64,000 nt of DNA from Kineobactrum sediminis (GTDB lineage: Bacteria > Pseudomonadota > Gammaproteobacteria > Pseudomonadales > Halieaceae), in contig NZ_PKLZ01000002.1 in assembly GCF_002868715.1 (NCBI RefSeq), forward strand, positions 1 through 64,000, written 5' to 3'. Below, piece by piece: positions 30,949-41,221 of this stretch. Position 1 is the first letter of the stretch. The number at the start of each line of letters is the position of its first letter. The notes under the pieces are model-generated. The model was not told the origin of the DNA. It searched no databases and was given only the letters and a program-made list of their open reading frames with translations. The translations under genes were made by a program, and so were the position numbers.

Positions 30949-31728
30949 ATGCTGACTTTAATCTCTCCGGCGAAAACGCTGGACTTTGAAACGCCGCCGG
31001 GCACTCGCAAGCATACCCAGCCCGGTTTTCTGGAGCAGTCCGAGGCGCTGGTTGCCGAGGCTCGCGAACTCAGCCCCGCCGATATACGGGAATTGATGGG
31101 CGTCAGCGAGACGATCGCCGACCTCAACTGCAGGCGCTTTCATAACTGGGCCGCCCCGTTCAGTCTCGACAACGCCAAGCAGGCGGTGCTCGCGTTCCGG
31201 GGCGATGTGTATACGGGCCTGGATGCCGATAGCCTGGACACAAAGCAGCTGGCGTTCGCCCAACAGCACCTGCGGATCCTTTCAGGGCTTTACGGGTTAT
31301 TGCGGCCGCTGGACCTGATACAGCCCTATCGCCTGGAGATGGGCCTGAAATTTGCCAATCGCGGCGGTGCCAACCTCTATCAGTTCTGGGGTGACCGACT
31401 TACCCGTGAGCTCGATAGCCAGCTGGCAAAAAGTGGCAGCAAGGTGTTGGTGAACCTCGCCTCCAACGAATATTTCAAGGCGATACAACCCCGGGCACTG
31501 GACGCCGACATCATTACCCCCCAGTTCAAGGACTGGAAGAATGGTAAATACAAGATAGTCAGCTTTTACGCAAAGAAAGCCCGCGGACGGATGGCCCGGT
31601 TTATTATTGAACGGCAGCTGAATGACGCCGATGGCCTGCTTGCCTTTGATAGCGACGGCTACCGCTACAACAAGAAGGAATCGGGCCCTCGGGAACCGGT
31701 CTTTACGCGCGAGGCTCCTTCGACCTGA
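30949..31728 (+). CDS. yaaA: YaaA, peroxide-stress-resistance protein
   Basis: YaaA (DUF328) limits free intracellular iron and so Fenton damage during peroxide stress; it is an OxyR-regulated DNA-binding protein in E. coli. The 259-residue product shows LTLISPAKTLDFE, AVLAFRGDVYTGLDA, RILSGLYGLLRPLDLIQPYR and ARGRMARFII. The length is normal. OxyR is encoded 8 kb away, though no OxyR site was identified here. Confidence 0.93.
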   Translation: MLTLISPAKTLDFETPPGTRKHTQPGFLEQSEALVAEARELSPADIRELMGVSETIADLNCRRFHNWAAPFSLDNAKQAVLAFRGDVYTGLDADSLDTKQLAFAQQHLRILSGLYGLLRPLDLIQPYRLEMGLKFANRGGANLYQFWGDRLTRELDSQLAKSGSKVLVNLASNEYFKAIQPRALDADIITPQFKDWKNGKYKIVSFYAKKARGRMARFIIERQLNDADGLLAFDSDGYRYNKKESGPREPVFTREAPST

Positions 31729-31763
31729 GTAACTGTGCCAATCACCAATAACAAGGATCAACG

Positions 31764-33230
31764 ATGAGCATTGCACCAACTCACCAGGTAATCATCATAG
31801 GCGCCGGCATGTCCGGCATCTGTATGGGCATCCGTCTGCGCGAACGTGGTATTGACGATTTTCTCATTCTGGAAAAATCGGCCGGCGTCGGCGGCACCTG
31901 GTACGACAATACCTACCCGGGTGCCTGCTGTGATGTACCCTCGGTACTGTATAGCTACTCCTTTGAGCCAAATCCCAACTGGTCGCGCAAGTATTCGCCC
32001 CACAACGAGATTCGCGCCTACTTTGAGCATTGCGTAAACAAATATGGGTTGGAAGACAGGCTCCGCTTGTCTACCGGCGTGCGCTCCGCTCATTTTGACG
32101 ATACTTCCGGTGAATGGGAGGTAATCCTGGAAACCGGTGAGCAGTTGCGGGCGAAAGCACTGGTCAGTGGCCTGGGCCAGCTCAACCTGCCCAATACGCC
32201 AGAATTACCGGGTGTGGAGAGTTTCGATGGGGAGCAGTTTCACTCCGCCCGCTGGCGCCACGATATCGATCTTACCGGTAAGCGGGTCGCGGTCATTGGC
32301 AACGCCGCCAGCGCCCTGCAGTTTATTCCCGAAATCGCAAAAGAGGTGGACCAGCTGTATGTCTACCAGCGCAGCGCAAATTATGTGGTCAAGCGCGAGG
32401 ATCGATTCTACTCAGAGGCTGAAAAACGCCGTTTTGCGCGCTGGCCCTGGTTGCAGAAGCTGCATCGCCTGGGCGTTTACCTGCGGGGTGAATGGTTGTT
32501 CTACCCGGTACTGAGAGCCGGCAGCCGGCTGTTGCGCCCGCTCTGGGCCAAATGGTCCCGGGACCATCTCAACGAGCACATCCACGACCCGGAATTGCGC
32601 CGCAAACTGACGCCGGATTATCCCGTCGGCTGCAAGCGGATCCTGGTGTCGGATGATTACTATCAGGCCTTTACCCGCGATAATGTGGAGCTGGTGACCT
32701 CACCGATCAGTTGCGTCGATGAGGAGGGTGTAGTGGCCGGGGATCAGCAGCCACGGTCGGTAGACATCATTATTTATGGCACCGGATTCCGTACCCAGGA
32801 CATGTTGTCGGGAGTGGAGTTCAGTGGCAGTGGCGGACGCAGCTTGCGGGAGGCCTGGGCCAGTGGTGCCGAGGCTTATCGCGGTGTCTGTGTTGCGGGA
32901 TTTCCCAACCTGTTCATGCTCTATGGTCCCAACACCAACCTCGGCAGCAATTCCATTATCTTCATGGTCGAGCGGCAGACGGATTACGTGGTGGCCTGTA
33001 TTGAAAAGCTGCTGGCGCACAACCTGCACTCGCTGGATGTAAACCCGGCGGTGATGCGTGCCTACAACGATCATTTGCAGGGAGAGCTGGCGCAGACGGT
33101 GTGGGTGGCCAGCTGTGACAGCTGGTACAAGAACGCGGCCGGCAAGGTGGTTAACAACTGGCCGCGCTCAACCCTGTATTACTGGTGGCATATGCGGTCA
33201 CCGGACTTTGCTGACTTTGACATGCAGTAA
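31764..33230 (+). CDS. Flavin-containing monooxygenase, Baeyer-Villiger type
   Basis: FAD- and NADPH-dependent monooxygenase. The 488-residue protein has an N-terminal FAD motif VIIIGAGMSGICMGIRL, the GGTWYDNTYPGACCDVPS block typical of Baeyer-Villiger enzymes, the fingerprint FDGEQFHSARWRHD (F-x-G-x-x-x-H-x-x-x-W) and a second nucleotide-binding motif VAVIGNAASALQF, where the usual glycine is alanine. The substrate cannot be told from sequence; ketones, steroids or alkyl compounds are typical. A ribosome-binding AAGGAT lies upstream. It is convergent with the FemAB-like gene. Confidence 0.85.
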   Translation: MSIAPTHQVIIIGAGMSGICMGIRLRERGIDDFLILEKSAGVGGTWYDNTYPGACCDVPSVLYSYSFEPNPNWSRKYSPHNEIRAYFEHCVNKYGLEDRLRLSTGVRSAHFDDTSGEWEVILETGEQLRAKALVSGLGQLNLPNTPELPGVESFDGEQFHSARWRHDIDLTGKRVAVIGNAASALQFIPEIAKEVDQLYVYQRSANYVVKREDRFYSEAEKRRFARWPWLQKLHRLGVYLRGEWLFYPVLRAGSRLLRPLWAKWSRDHLNEHIHDPELRRKLTPDYPVGCKRILVSDDYYQAFTRDNVELVTSPISCVDEEGVVAGDQQPRSVDIIIYGTGFRTQDMLSGVEFSGSGGRSLREAWASGAEAYRGVCVAGFPNLFMLYGPNTNLGSNSIIFMVERQTDYVVACIEKLLAHNLHSLDVNPAVMRAYNDHLQGELAQTVWVASCDSWYKNAAGKVVNNWPRSTLYYWWHMRSPDFADFDMQ

Positions 33231-33265
33231 GTCGTCACGGTGGCTGCAAGGGCCTTTCCTGTGCG

Positions 33266-34435
33266 TCAACTGTCCTGGCGAAACGGCAGCAGGCTGGCCG
33301 CTTCGGCGGTGTAGGCTTCAATATGAGGTTGCTCGCGGCGGGTAAAGTCCGCCACTGCCGCCGCCAGCTGGGGGTCTGCAATCCAGTGGTTGGAGAAAGT
33401 GAGCACCGGTTGAAAACCGCGCTGGATCTTGTGCTCGCCCTGGGCGCCCGGGTCAAAGCGTTTAAGCCCCTCGGCGATGCAGTACTCGATACCCTGGTAG
33501 TAACAGGCCTCGAAATGGAGGCAGTCAAACTCCTCAATGCAGCCCCAGTAGCGCCCGTAAAGGGTATCTGCCGAACGGAAGTATAGAGCCGCTGCCACAC
33601 CTCTTCCCGCCTGCTCGGCAATGACCATTATCACCTGTTCACCCAGGGCCGGCGCGGTTTCAAGAAAAAACTCCCGGGTCAGGTAGCCACCGTGACCGCT
33701 GCGTTTGGCGTAGGTCATCTGGTAGAAGTGATGAAACTGCAGCCAGTGTCGCGGCTGGATTTCAACACCACGCAGCAGTTTCAGGGTCAGGCCCTGCTGA
33801 TGGATACGCGCGCGCTCACGGCGCAGGTTTTTGCGCTTACGGCTGGCGAAAGTGGCGAGAAAATCGTCGAAACAGGAGTAATTGTCATTGAACCAGTGGA
33901 ATTGCGTGGTCATTCGCTGCGGCAAGCCGCGTTGCAGTAACTGCTGTGAAACCGCTTCCTCCGGAAACAGCAGATGCCAGGATGATAGCCCGCGCTGGCC
34001 AGCGAATTGCCGGATAGCGGCCAGCGCATAGTCCCAGCCCTGCTCGCGCGAAAGCCCGGGCGCGCAACACAGGCGCGGGCCGGTTGCGGGCGTGAACGGG
34101 ATTGCCGAAACCAGCTTCGGGTAATAGGCCAGCCCCTGCCGTTGCCAGGCTTCAGCCCAGGACCAGTCGAACACATATTCGCCATAGGAGTGGCCCTTGA
34201 GGTAAAGGGGCAGAATGGCAACCAGGGTTCCCTTCTGGCGCAGCAACAGATGGCAGGGCTGCCAGCCGGTTTCGGCGGTCGTACAGGCAGTTTGCTCCAG
34301 GCCCAGCAGGAATTCGTGGCGCAGGAATGGGTAGTCGGTCCCGGCAACCCGATTCCACTCGGCAGCGCTCACCGCAGCCAGGGAATCGATGAACTCGGCA
34401 TCAGGTACCGTCGTTGCCCTGTCCAGATCGCCCAT
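33266..34435 (-). CDS. FemAB-like (DUF482) acyltransferase family protein
   Basis: The 389-residue protein fits the FemAB-like family (PF04339), which has a GNAT fold. Visible blocks are PFLRHEFLLGLEQ, LPLYLKGHSYGEYVFDWSWA, FASRKRKNLRRERARI, YAKRSGHGGYLTREFF, and YYQGIEYCIAEGLKRFDPGAQGEHK. The molecular function is not established for this family; peptidoglycan or amino-acyl transfer has been suggested. The start at 34435 has GAGGGCATT upstream and lies seven bases after the ubiA stop, so it is the third gene of the ubiC-ubiA operon. Confidence 0.8.
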   Translation of the reverse strand: MGDLDRATTVPDAEFIDSLAAVSAAEWNRVAGTDYPFLRHEFLLGLEQTACTTAETGWQPCHLLLRQKGTLVAILPLYLKGHSYGEYVFDWSWAEAWQRQGLAYYPKLVSAIPFTPATGPRLCCAPGLSREQGWDYALAAIRQFAGQRGLSSWHLLFPEEAVSQQLLQRGLPQRMTTQFHWFNDNYSCFDDFLATFASRKRKNLRRERARIHQQGLTLKLLRGVEIQPRHWLQFHHFYQMTYAKRSGHGGYLTREFFLETAPALGEQVIMVIAEQAGRGVAAALYFRSADTLYGRYWGCIEEFDCLHFEACYYQGIEYCIAEGLKRFDPGAQGEHKIQRGFQPVLTFSNHWIADPQLAAAVADFTRREQPHIEAYTAEAASLLPFRQDS

Positions 34436-34442
34436 AATGCCC

Positions 34443-35315
34443 TCAGTGGCCGGCGGTGATGCCGTAATCCAGGGCGATGCCCACAAAAATTACCAGCCCC
34501 ACCCAGTTATTGTGCCTGAAGGCGCGAAAACATGCTGAACGGTCGCGGCTTCGGATCAGGTACTGGTGATAACCGAATAGCGCGGCCACGACAACCAGGC
34601 TGAGGTAGTAAATGGCGCCCAACTCGAAACGCAGACCCGCCATCAGCAACGCCAGCAGGCACAATCCCTGTAGCGCGGCGATGATCAACCGGTCGGCGTC
34701 CCCGAACAGGATCGCGGTAGACTTGATGCCGACCTTCAGGTCATCGTCCCGGTCCACCATCGCGTACTGGGTGTCGAACACCATTGTCCACAGCACGTTG
34801 GCAATATAGAGCAGCCACAGGGCGGCGGGAAGCGACCCCAGCTGGGCAGCAAAGGCCATGGGAATGGCCCAGGAGAAGGCCGCTCCCAGCACCAGCTGGG
34901 GCCAGTAGGTGTAACGCTTCATGAAAGGGTAGGTTGCCGCCAGCAGCAGGCCGACAACAGACAGCATTACCGTGAGCGCATTAGTCAGCAGCACCAGCCC
35001 GAAAGCAGCCAGGCACAACAGCAGGAACAGGATTTGCGCCTCTTTAACGCTCACCCGACCGGTCACCAGTGGTCGCTCCCGTGTGCGCTGGACACTGCCA
35101 TCCAGGTGCCGGTCCGCCAGGTCGTTGGCTATGCAGCCGGCAGAGCGCATCAGGAAGGTGCCAACGATGAAAATCGCCAGCAAATGATAGTCCGGGACGC
35201 CCTCGGCAGCAATCCACAGCGCCCACAGGGTCGGCCACAGCAACAGCAGCGTGCCGATAGGTTTATCGAAGCGGATCAGTTGCAGCAGAGCTGAAATTCT
35301 GGCGTGTTGGAGCAT
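34443..35315 (-). CDS. ubiA: 4-hydroxybenzoate octaprenyltransferase UbiA
   Basis: UbiA attaches the polyprenyl tail to 4-hydroxybenzoate in ubiquinone biosynthesis, in the inner membrane. The 290-residue protein is polytopic and has both aspartate-rich motifs for Mg-prenyl diphosphate: [10 protein letters not shown] and the second in [16 protein letters not shown]. Its substrate is made by UbiC, encoded just upstream on the same strand. Confidence 0.96.
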   Translation of the reverse strand: MLQHARISALLQLIRFDKPIGTLLLLWPTLWALWIAAEGVPDYHLLAIFIVGTFLMRSAGCIANDLADRHLDGSVQRTRERPLVTGRVSVKEAQILFLLLCLAAFGLVLLTNALTVMLSVVGLLLAATYPFMKRYTYWPQLVLGAAFSWAIPMAFAAQLGSLPAALWLLYIANVLWTMVFDTQYAMVDRDDDLKVGIKSTAILFGDADRLIIAALQGLCLLALLMAGLRFELGAIYYLSLVVVAALFGYHQYLIRSRDRSACFRAFRHNNWVGLVIFVGIALDYGITAGH

Positions 35316-35349
35316 GGTACGAAAATAGCCTGGTGAACAAGCGATCAGC

Positions 35350-36018
35350 TTAATGGTTTGTGGATCTAATTGCAGCGTTAACCTTGCCCCGGCGGCTGCG
35401 ATGTACCGCCAGTAAACCCTCCCAGGGCCTGAAACCTTCCAGAAAGACTTCGCTCACCAATAACCGCTTGCCGCCGAGCTCAAAGCAGGAGCGTCGCGCC
35501 CAGGCATCCTCTGCCTGCCTGACCACAGGCGCCAGATACGTACTGTTGCCGGTGATACGGGTAAGCTCAAAAGGGCTTCGACGCATATTGGGGTAGCGGA
35601 ACAGGATTGCGCCCAGTGAACGATTCTGCAGCCTGCGCAGATGGGCCAGTTCACCGGCAAGGCTGCTGACCGGGAACAGGCTGCGGGCAAACACTACCGG
35701 CCTGCCGTCGAGTTGCAGGACAACCTCACGCACCAGGGCGCGCTGGCGCGGTGGTATTTGCAGCAGGCGCTGCTCCGACGGCAGGGGCACCTGCCAGCCC
35801 TGGTACAGGCGCCTGACGCTGAATGCGCCTGCATTGAGCGCCACAAGACGCGCGGTCAGAGAGCTGTCATCCAACAGCCAGCGGCGACAGTCCCGCGGCA
35901 GAGTGGTTGCAGTGAACTGCCGCTCGGGTCGCCAGCGAGGGTCTCGAGGATTGTTTGCCAGGCGTAGTCCGGGCACGATGTGAATCTCGGTAGCAGATAA
36001 ACGCGGAGCATGCGACAT
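35350..36018 (-). CDS. ubiC: Chorismate pyruvate-lyase UbiC
   Basis: UbiC splits chorismate to 4-hydroxybenzoate and pyruvate, the first committed step of ubiquinone synthesis. The product (222 residues from ATG 36018) has [18 protein letters not shown], a conserved arginine in [18 protein letters not shown] and the catalytic glutamate in VSEVFLEG. The open frame extends far upstream without family similarity, so the true start is about here; a start at an earlier ATG (MCKGFN) is possible. It is the first gene of the ubiC-ubiA-FemAB-like unit and divergent from the rubredoxin fusion. Confidence 0.85.
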   Translation of the reverse strand: MSHAPRLSATEIHIVPGLRLANNPRDPRWRPERQFTATTLPRDCRRWLLDDSSLTARLVALNAGAFSVRRLYQGWQVPLPSEQRLLQIPPRQRALVREVVLQLDGRPVVFARSLFPVSSLAGELAHLRRLQNRSLGAILFRYPNMRRSPFELTRITGNSTYLAPVVRQAEDAWARRSCFELGGKRLLVSEVFLEGFRPWEGLLAVHRSRRGKVNAAIRSTNH

Positions 36019-36203
36019 GGCAACGCTGCATGCAAGGCTGTTTAAACCAGCCGATGTTTCTCGCGGCGACAGTGCATTAAAGCCCTTGCACATTCTGGTG
36101 ACAACTTTATAGTGTCTGGCTCGAATTTTACGCAACGGGCTGCCTGCTATGCTTTGGGGTGAGTTGTCCGGGTGTACAAAACTGACAAAGAGCGAGTTTC
36201 GGT

Positions 36204-37574
36204 ATGAGCAAATGGGAATGCATCGTCTGTGGCCTGGTTTACGACGAAAGCAAAGGCTGGCCCGATGACGGCATTGCACCCGGTACCCGGTGGGAAGATG
36301 TCCCTGAAGACTGGTTGTGCCCGGATTGTGGCGTTGGCAAGGAAGATTTCGAGCTGATCGAAGAGGCGCCGGTTGACGAAACGCCGCACCACGAAGAACC
36401 GGTGGCGGATCCAGTGCACGCGCCGGTGGTGATTATCGGGACCGGCCTGGCAGGCTATGGCGTGGCCCGGGAGTTTCGCAAGCACGACAGCGACACTCCG
36501 CTGATTCTCATCACTTCCGATGATGGCCGTTCCTACTCCAAGCCCATGTTATCCACCGGTTATACCAAAGACACCAGCGCCAGCGACCTGGCCCAGCTGG
36601 ATGCCGGCAGCATGGCCCGACAGCTCAAGGCCAGCGTCTGGACCATGACCCGGGTCAGCGCCATTGATACTGCCAACCAGGTTATCAAGGTCGGCGATAC
36701 CGAGACGGCCATTCATTATGGCAAGCTGGTGCTGACGCTCGGTGCGCACGTTATTCAGCCGCCGATCGCCGGAGACGGTATGGACCTGGTGTATTCGGTC
36801 AACGATCTGCTGGATTACGACGATTTCCGCACCGCGGTACATAAAAATGGCGTACGCAAAGTATGCATCATTGGCGGCGGCCTGATTGGCTGTGAATTTA
36901 CCAATGACCTGCTCAACGGTGGTTTTGAAGTGGAAGTGGTCGATCCACTTGCCTACTGCCTGCCCACCCTGCTTCCCGAGCCCGCCGGCCGCGCGGTGCA
37001 GGCCGCCCTGGAAGCCAAAGGGGCCAGGTTCCATTTCGGGCCGTTGGTTACCTCGGTAAACCTGGCCGAGCAGGGTGTGGTTGTCGGCCTTAACAATGGC
37101 GAGACCATCAATGCCGATCTGGTGCTGTCTGCGGTGGGTGTACGTCCACGTACGGATCTTGCCGCGGCATCCGGCATCGATATCAACCGCGGTATCGTGA
37201 CCGACCGCCTGCTGGCGACCAGCGCCCCCAACGTCTACGCGCTCGGCGACTGCGCCGAAGTAGCCGGACAGGTCCTGGTGTATGTCGCGCCACTGGTTGC
37301 GGCATCGCGGGCACTGGGGAAAACCCTGGCAGGCGAACCCACAGAGGTGGTCTACCCGCCAATGCCTGTCACCATCAAGACACCCGCTTGTCCGGTAGTG
37401 GTGGCACCACCGGCGATTGGCGCTGAAGGGGAGTGGCAGATTCAGGCCGATGGCCAGAACGTGCGGGCCGAGTTTCGCAGTGCCGCAGGCGACCTGCTGG
37501 GCTTCGCCCTCACCGGTGATGCCACCAAAGCCAAGCTGGAACTGCAGAAAGCGCTGCCCGCGATTCTCCCCTGA
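36204..37574 (+). CDS. Rubredoxin-rubredoxin reductase fusion protein
   Basis: A single 456-residue chain joins both parts of an alkane-hydroxylase-type electron chain. Residues 1-50 are a rubredoxin with iron ligands Cys6, Cys9, Cys39 and Cys42 (CIVC and CPDC). An acidic linker follows at about 51-73. Then comes an FAD/NAD(P)H reductase with [25 protein letters not shown] and [10 protein letters not shown]. Such proteins pass electrons to monooxygenases or oxygen- and peroxide-reducing partners. In Pseudomonas the two are separate genes at the same locus. Overlaps the next gene. Confidence 0.92.
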   Translation: MSKWECIVCGLVYDESKGWPDDGIAPGTRWEDVPEDWLCPDCGVGKEDFELIEEAPVDETPHHEEPVADPVHAPVVIIGTGLAGYGVAREFRKHDSDTPLILITSDDGRSYSKPMLSTGYTKDTSASDLAQLDAGSMARQLKASVWTMTRVSAIDTANQVIKVGDTETAIHYGKLVLTLGAHVIQPPIAGDGMDLVYSVNDLLDYDDFRTAVHKNGVRKVCIIGGGLIGCEFTNDLLNGGFEVEVVDPLAYCLPTLLPEPAGRAVQAALEAKGARFHFGPLVTSVNLAEQGVVVGLNNGETINADLVLSAVGVRPRTDLAAASGIDINRGIVTDRLLATSAPNVYALGDCAEVAGQVLVYVAPLVAASRALGKTLAGEPTEVVYPPMPVTIKTPACPVVVAPPAIGAEGEWQIQADGQNVRAEFRSAAGDLLGFALTGDATKAKLELQKALPAILP

Positions 37575-38137
37575 GCACGCAACAGCAGGCAGAGCGGCAA
37601 CTCCGGGCCTGGCTCGAGACCGTTGTCACGGGCCTGAACCTGTGCCCTTTCGCGAGGCCTTTGCTGCACTCGCCCGCCCTGCGTATTGTCTGCTGCGCCG
37701 CCCCGGACACCCCCGATGGGCTGGAGCAGATGCGGCTGCAGGTGCTGGAAGAACTGGATCTGCTCCAGCGCAGCCCGGAGCGGGAGATTGCCACAACCCT
37801 GCTGGCGTTTACTGCCGGCCTGATAGATTTTGATGACTTCCTGGATTTCCTCGACCTGGCCAACGAACTGCTGATCGAAGCCGGCCTGGAGGGGCACATC
37901 CAGCTGGCGAGTTTTCACCCGGATTACCTGTTTGCCGGCGAGGCGGCGGATGCTGCAAGCCATTACAGTAATCGTGCGCCACTACCAGTGATTCACCTGC
38001 TGCGCGAAGACATGGTGGAGCGGGTGCTGGCGGACTATCCGGACCCCCAATCAATACCCGGGAACAACATAGCCAGGCTCAATGGCATTGGGCGCGAACA
38101 GCTGGCCCGGCAACTGGCGCTGTTGCGCAGCTCCTGA
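37571..38137 (+). CDS. DUF1415 family protein with apparent CTG start
   Basis: The 188-residue protein shows the DUF1415 pattern: [20 protein letters not shown] near the start, PHPDYL-like [24 protein letters not shown] and the [14 protein letters not shown] segment. Function is unknown. No ATG, GTG or TTG occurs upstream of the conserved N-terminal block; the frame is stopped at 37517-37519. The CTG at 37571, which overlaps the stop of the rubredoxin fusion (CTGA), is the only plausible start; the TTG at 37661 would delete the conserved LNLCPF region. Translational coupling is likely. Confidence 0.78.
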   Translation: MSTQQQAERQLRAWLETVVTGLNLCPFARPLLHSPALRIVCCAAPDTPDGLEQMRLQVLEELDLLQRSPEREIATTLLAFTAGLIDFDDFLDFLDLANELLIEAGLEGHIQLASFHPDYLFAGEAADAASHYSNRAPLPVIHLLREDMVERVLADYPDPQSIPGNNIARLNGIGREQLARQLALLRSS

Positions 38138-38174
38138 GGCATCCTGCCCGCTCGGCGCGGGGTACGACAACGCT

Positions 38175-40241
38175 TCACACATCGCCAAAACGGGCCCGGC
38201 TGCCGGTCCAGCGTTGAATCAGCTCATCCACCACTCTCGGGTCGCCCTGCTGCAGCTTCGCTGCGATCTCCTGCACCTGGTCCAGCAGGTGATTGTGGGT
38301 CGGTAACTCGGCGACGCGAAATGTCATCAACCCGGTCTGCCGGGTACCGAGTACTTCCCCCGGTCCGCGCAGCTCCAGGTCCCGCTCCGCAATATAAAAG
38401 CCATCATTGCTTTCCCGCATCGCTGCCAGTCGCTGTTTACCGGTGTGTGACAGCGGGGTCTGATAGAGCAGTACGCAATGGCTGGCACCACCGCCACGGC
38501 CGACCCGGCCACGCAATTGATGTAGCTGGGCGAGGCCGAGACGCTCCGGGTTTTCAATAATCATCAGGCTGGCGTTGGGCACATCCACCCCCACCTCAAT
38601 CACTGTGGTGGCCACCAGCAATGCCAGTTCACCGGCCTTGAATGCGGCCATTACCGCTGCTTTTTCCGCCGGCTTGAGACGCCCGTGTACCAGGCCCACT
38701 CGCAGGTCGGGCAGCGCTTCGCGCAGCACTTCCGCGGTGGCTTCCGCGGCTTGTGCCTGCAGTGCGTCACTTTCCTCGATCAGGGTGCAGACCCAATAGG
38801 CCTGGCGACCCCGGGCGCAGGCATCGGCCACCCGGGTAACCACCTGCTCGCGCCGGCTACTGTCTACCAGCACTGTGGTGACCGGTTGCCGTCCGGGTGG
38901 CAGTTCATCTATGACCGAGCAGTCCAGGTCGGCATAGGCCACCATCGACAGGGTGCGGGGAATAGGGGTGGCGGTGAGTACCAGCTGGTGGGCGCGGCCC
39001 TGGTCAAGGGCTTTCTGGCTCAGTGCCAGGCGCTGGTGTACGCCGAATTTGTGCTGCTCGTCGACGATCACAAGTCCGAGGCGGTTGAAGACCACATCCT
39101 GCTGGAACAGGGCATGGGTACCGATAACAAGGCCGGCGACCCCGGATGCGATGCGCTCAATAGCCGCTTGTCGGGATTTGCCCTTAACCCGCCCACTGAG
39201 CCATTCCAGTTCTATATCAAGGGCCTCAAACCAGGTTGAAAAGTTGTGCCGGTGCTGTTCGGCCAGTATTTCGGTGGGTGCCATCAGTGCCACCTGATAG
39301 CCGCTGGCAATGGCCTGTAGCGCAGCGCAGGCGGCCACCAGGGTTTTACCCGAGCCGACATCACCCTGCACGAGGCGCAGCATCGGCAGCGGCCTGGCCA
39401 GGTCTGTGGCGATCTCTCCAATTACCCTCTGCTGGGCGCCGGTCGGGCTGAAGGGCAAGCTGTTCAGCAGCGCCCGCTGCAATCCAGCGGCGCTGTGTAT
39501 CGGCAGCGACGGCGCAGGTACTGACTGTTGACGGGCGCGCAGGCGCAACAGCGACAGGTTATGGGCAACCAGCTCCTCCAGTGCCAGCCGTAGCTGCGCC
39601 GGGTGTTCCCCCGCCACCAATTGCGCCAGTGGCGCGTCCGGTGGTGGTGCGTGCAGATAATGCAATGCCGCTACCAGGCTGAAACCGATGCCGTGGCCTG
39701 TGGGCAACAGGTCCGCCGGTTGTGCCTTTTCCAGATAGAGCAGGGCCTGGCTACAGAGTTTGCGCCACTGGTTCTGGCCAATTCCGGTGGTTGTGGGATA
39801 GATGGGGGTGAGTGTCTCGTCCATCGGCAATGGTTCGTCGAGGGCGCGGTACTCGGGATGGAAAATCTCAAAGCCGCTGCTGCCGCGCCGAACCTGACCA
39901 AAGCAGCGCAGGCGGGTGCCAGGCTGCAGGCCGTTTTTCTGGGCTGCGCTGAAATGAAAAAAGCGCAGGGTTAACGTGCCACTACCGTCCTGAATTCTTG
40001 CCACCAGGCTGCGGCGGCGGCCAAAAGCGATGTCCGCAACCCGAATTTCCCCTTCAATCGTGGCCTCGCTGCCTTCCTGAAGTGCGCCGATCGGGCTGAT
40101 ACGGGTGCGATCCTGGTAGCGTAGCGGCAGGTGAAACAGCAGGTCCTCAATGTGTGTTACCCCGTAATCGGCCAGCTGCGCTGCGAGCCGGGGCCCGACT
40201 CCGCGCAACTGGCTAACCGGCAGGTGATCAAGTACGCCCAA
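38175..40241 (-). CDS. recG: ATP-dependent DNA helicase RecG
   Basis: RecG remodels stalled replication forks and Holliday junctions. The product of about 688 residues has the N-terminal wedge domain, Walker A VQGDVGSGKTLVAA, the DExH box IVDEQHKFGVHQR, TATPIPRTLSM, and C-terminal QLRGRVGRGG and GPGEVLGTRQTG. No ATG is present. A TTG at 40241 lies seven bases after GGGGGA and is preferred; a TTG two codons earlier (40247) is also possible. Convergent with the DUF1415 gene. Confidence 0.95.
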   Translation of the reverse strand: MGVLDHLPVSQLRGVGPRLAAQLADYGVTHIEDLLFHLPLRYQDRTRISPIGALQEGSEATIEGEIRVADIAFGRRRSLVARIQDGSGTLTLRFFHFSAAQKNGLQPGTRLRCFGQVRRGSSGFEIFHPEYRALDEPLPMDETLTPIYPTTTGIGQNQWRKLCSQALLYLEKAQPADLLPTGHGIGFSLVAALHYLHAPPPDAPLAQLVAGEHPAQLRLALEELVAHNLSLLRLRARQQSVPAPSLPIHSAAGLQRALLNSLPFSPTGAQQRVIGEIATDLARPLPMLRLVQGDVGSGKTLVAACAALQAIASGYQVALMAPTEILAEQHRHNFSTWFEALDIELEWLSGRVKGKSRQAAIERIASGVAGLVIGTHALFQQDVVFNRLGLVIVDEQHKFGVHQRLALSQKALDQGRAHQLVLTATPIPRTLSMVAYADLDCSVIDELPPGRQPVTTVLVDSSRREQVVTRVADACARGRQAYWVCTLIEESDALQAQAAEATAEVLREALPDLRVGLVHGRLKPAEKAAVMAAFKAGELALLVATTVIEVGVDVPNASLMIIENPERLGLAQLHQLRGRVGRGGGASHCVLLYQTPLSHTGKQRLAAMRESNDGFYIAERDLELRGPGEVLGTRQTGLMTFRVAELPTHNHLLDQVQEIAAKLQQGDPRVVDELIQRWTGSRARFGDV

Positions 40242-40360
40242 ACACAAGTCCCCCGAAGTGGGGCACAGAGGCGTCTTTACGCTGGCTGCAGTACACTGTT
40301 GTCATGGTGGCCGGGTCATTATCCGAAAGCCTCATAGTGTAACCAGTTGGGTAAGGCGAT

Positions 40361-41215
40361 ATGAAGACCAATAACGTGCTGATTGTGGGCTGCGGTGATC
40401 TCGGTGCACGGGCTGGGGGCCTGCTGTTGCGGGAGGATTTCACGGTCACCGGCCTGCGCCGGGACATCAGTCGCCTGCCATCGGGGTTTGCCGGCCTCGC
40501 TGCCGATTATACGGTGCAAGAGGGCGGTGTTGCGCAACTTGAGGCGCTGGCGCCGGACTTTATTATTATCACGCCCAAGCCGGCGGGGTCCGGTGAGGCG
40601 GGGTACCGTCGTGGTTTTACCGATACTGTGACCAATCTGCTGGCGGGTCTGGGCAACCATCGACCGGCCGGTATCATTATGGTATCCAGTACCCGGGTAT
40701 TGGCCGGCACTGATGGCGCCTGGGTAGACGAAACCAGTCCACTGGTAACGGACGACCCCTCGGCGCTGGCAATTATCGCCGCAGAACAGCTGTTGCTCGA
40801 GTCGCCTCATCCGACCTGCATTGTGCGCTGTACCGGTATTTATGGTGATCCCGAGGGCTCTTTGTTACGGCGGATTGCCGGCGGCGAGCTCTGTGCTGAA
40901 ACGCCATTGCGCTATAGCAATCGTATTCACCGGGATGATGTGGGTGGCCTGCTGGCGTGGCTGGTTTCCCGCTGGCGTTCAGGTAGTGCTCCGCCCACGG
41001 TGATGATCGGAGTGGATGACGAACCGGCCCCGCAATTCGAGGTGGAACAATGGCTGGCACGCCAGCTGGGGGTAAGCGACTGGCGGCAGCGTCCGGCAGA
41101 TGCCCGGGCCGGTAGCAACAAACGCTGCCGCAACCTCGCCCTGCACGCCAGCGGTTACCGCCTGCGCTATCCCGACTACCGTAGCGGCTATAGCGCTGTC
41201 CTGCGCGAGCGATAA
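40361..41215 (+). CDS. NAD-dependent epimerase/dehydratase-like protein
   Basis: The 284-residue protein has an N-terminal Rossmann motif VLIVGCGDLGARAGGLLL and further elements of the extended short-chain dehydrogenase fold (GIIMVSSTRVLAG, RCTGIYGDPEGSLL, RIHRDDVGGLLAWL). The catalytic Tyr-x-x-x-Lys pattern is not obvious, as in the YeeZ subgroup. Substrate unknown. It is divergent from recG and nearly touches ridA. Confidence 0.75.
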   Translation: MKTNNVLIVGCGDLGARAGGLLLREDFTVTGLRRDISRLPSGFAGLAADYTVQEGGVAQLEALAPDFIIITPKPAGSGEAGYRRGFTDTVTNLLAGLGNHRPAGIIMVSSTRVLAGTDGAWVDETSPLVTDDPSALAIIAAEQLLLESPHPTCIVRCTGIYGDPEGSLLRRIAGGELCAETPLRYSNRIHRDDVGGLLAWLVSRWRSGSAPPTVMIGVDDEPAPQFEVEQWLARQLGVSDWRQRPADARAGSNKRCRNLALHASGYRLRYPDYRSGYSAVLRER

Positions 41216-41221
41216 AGACCG

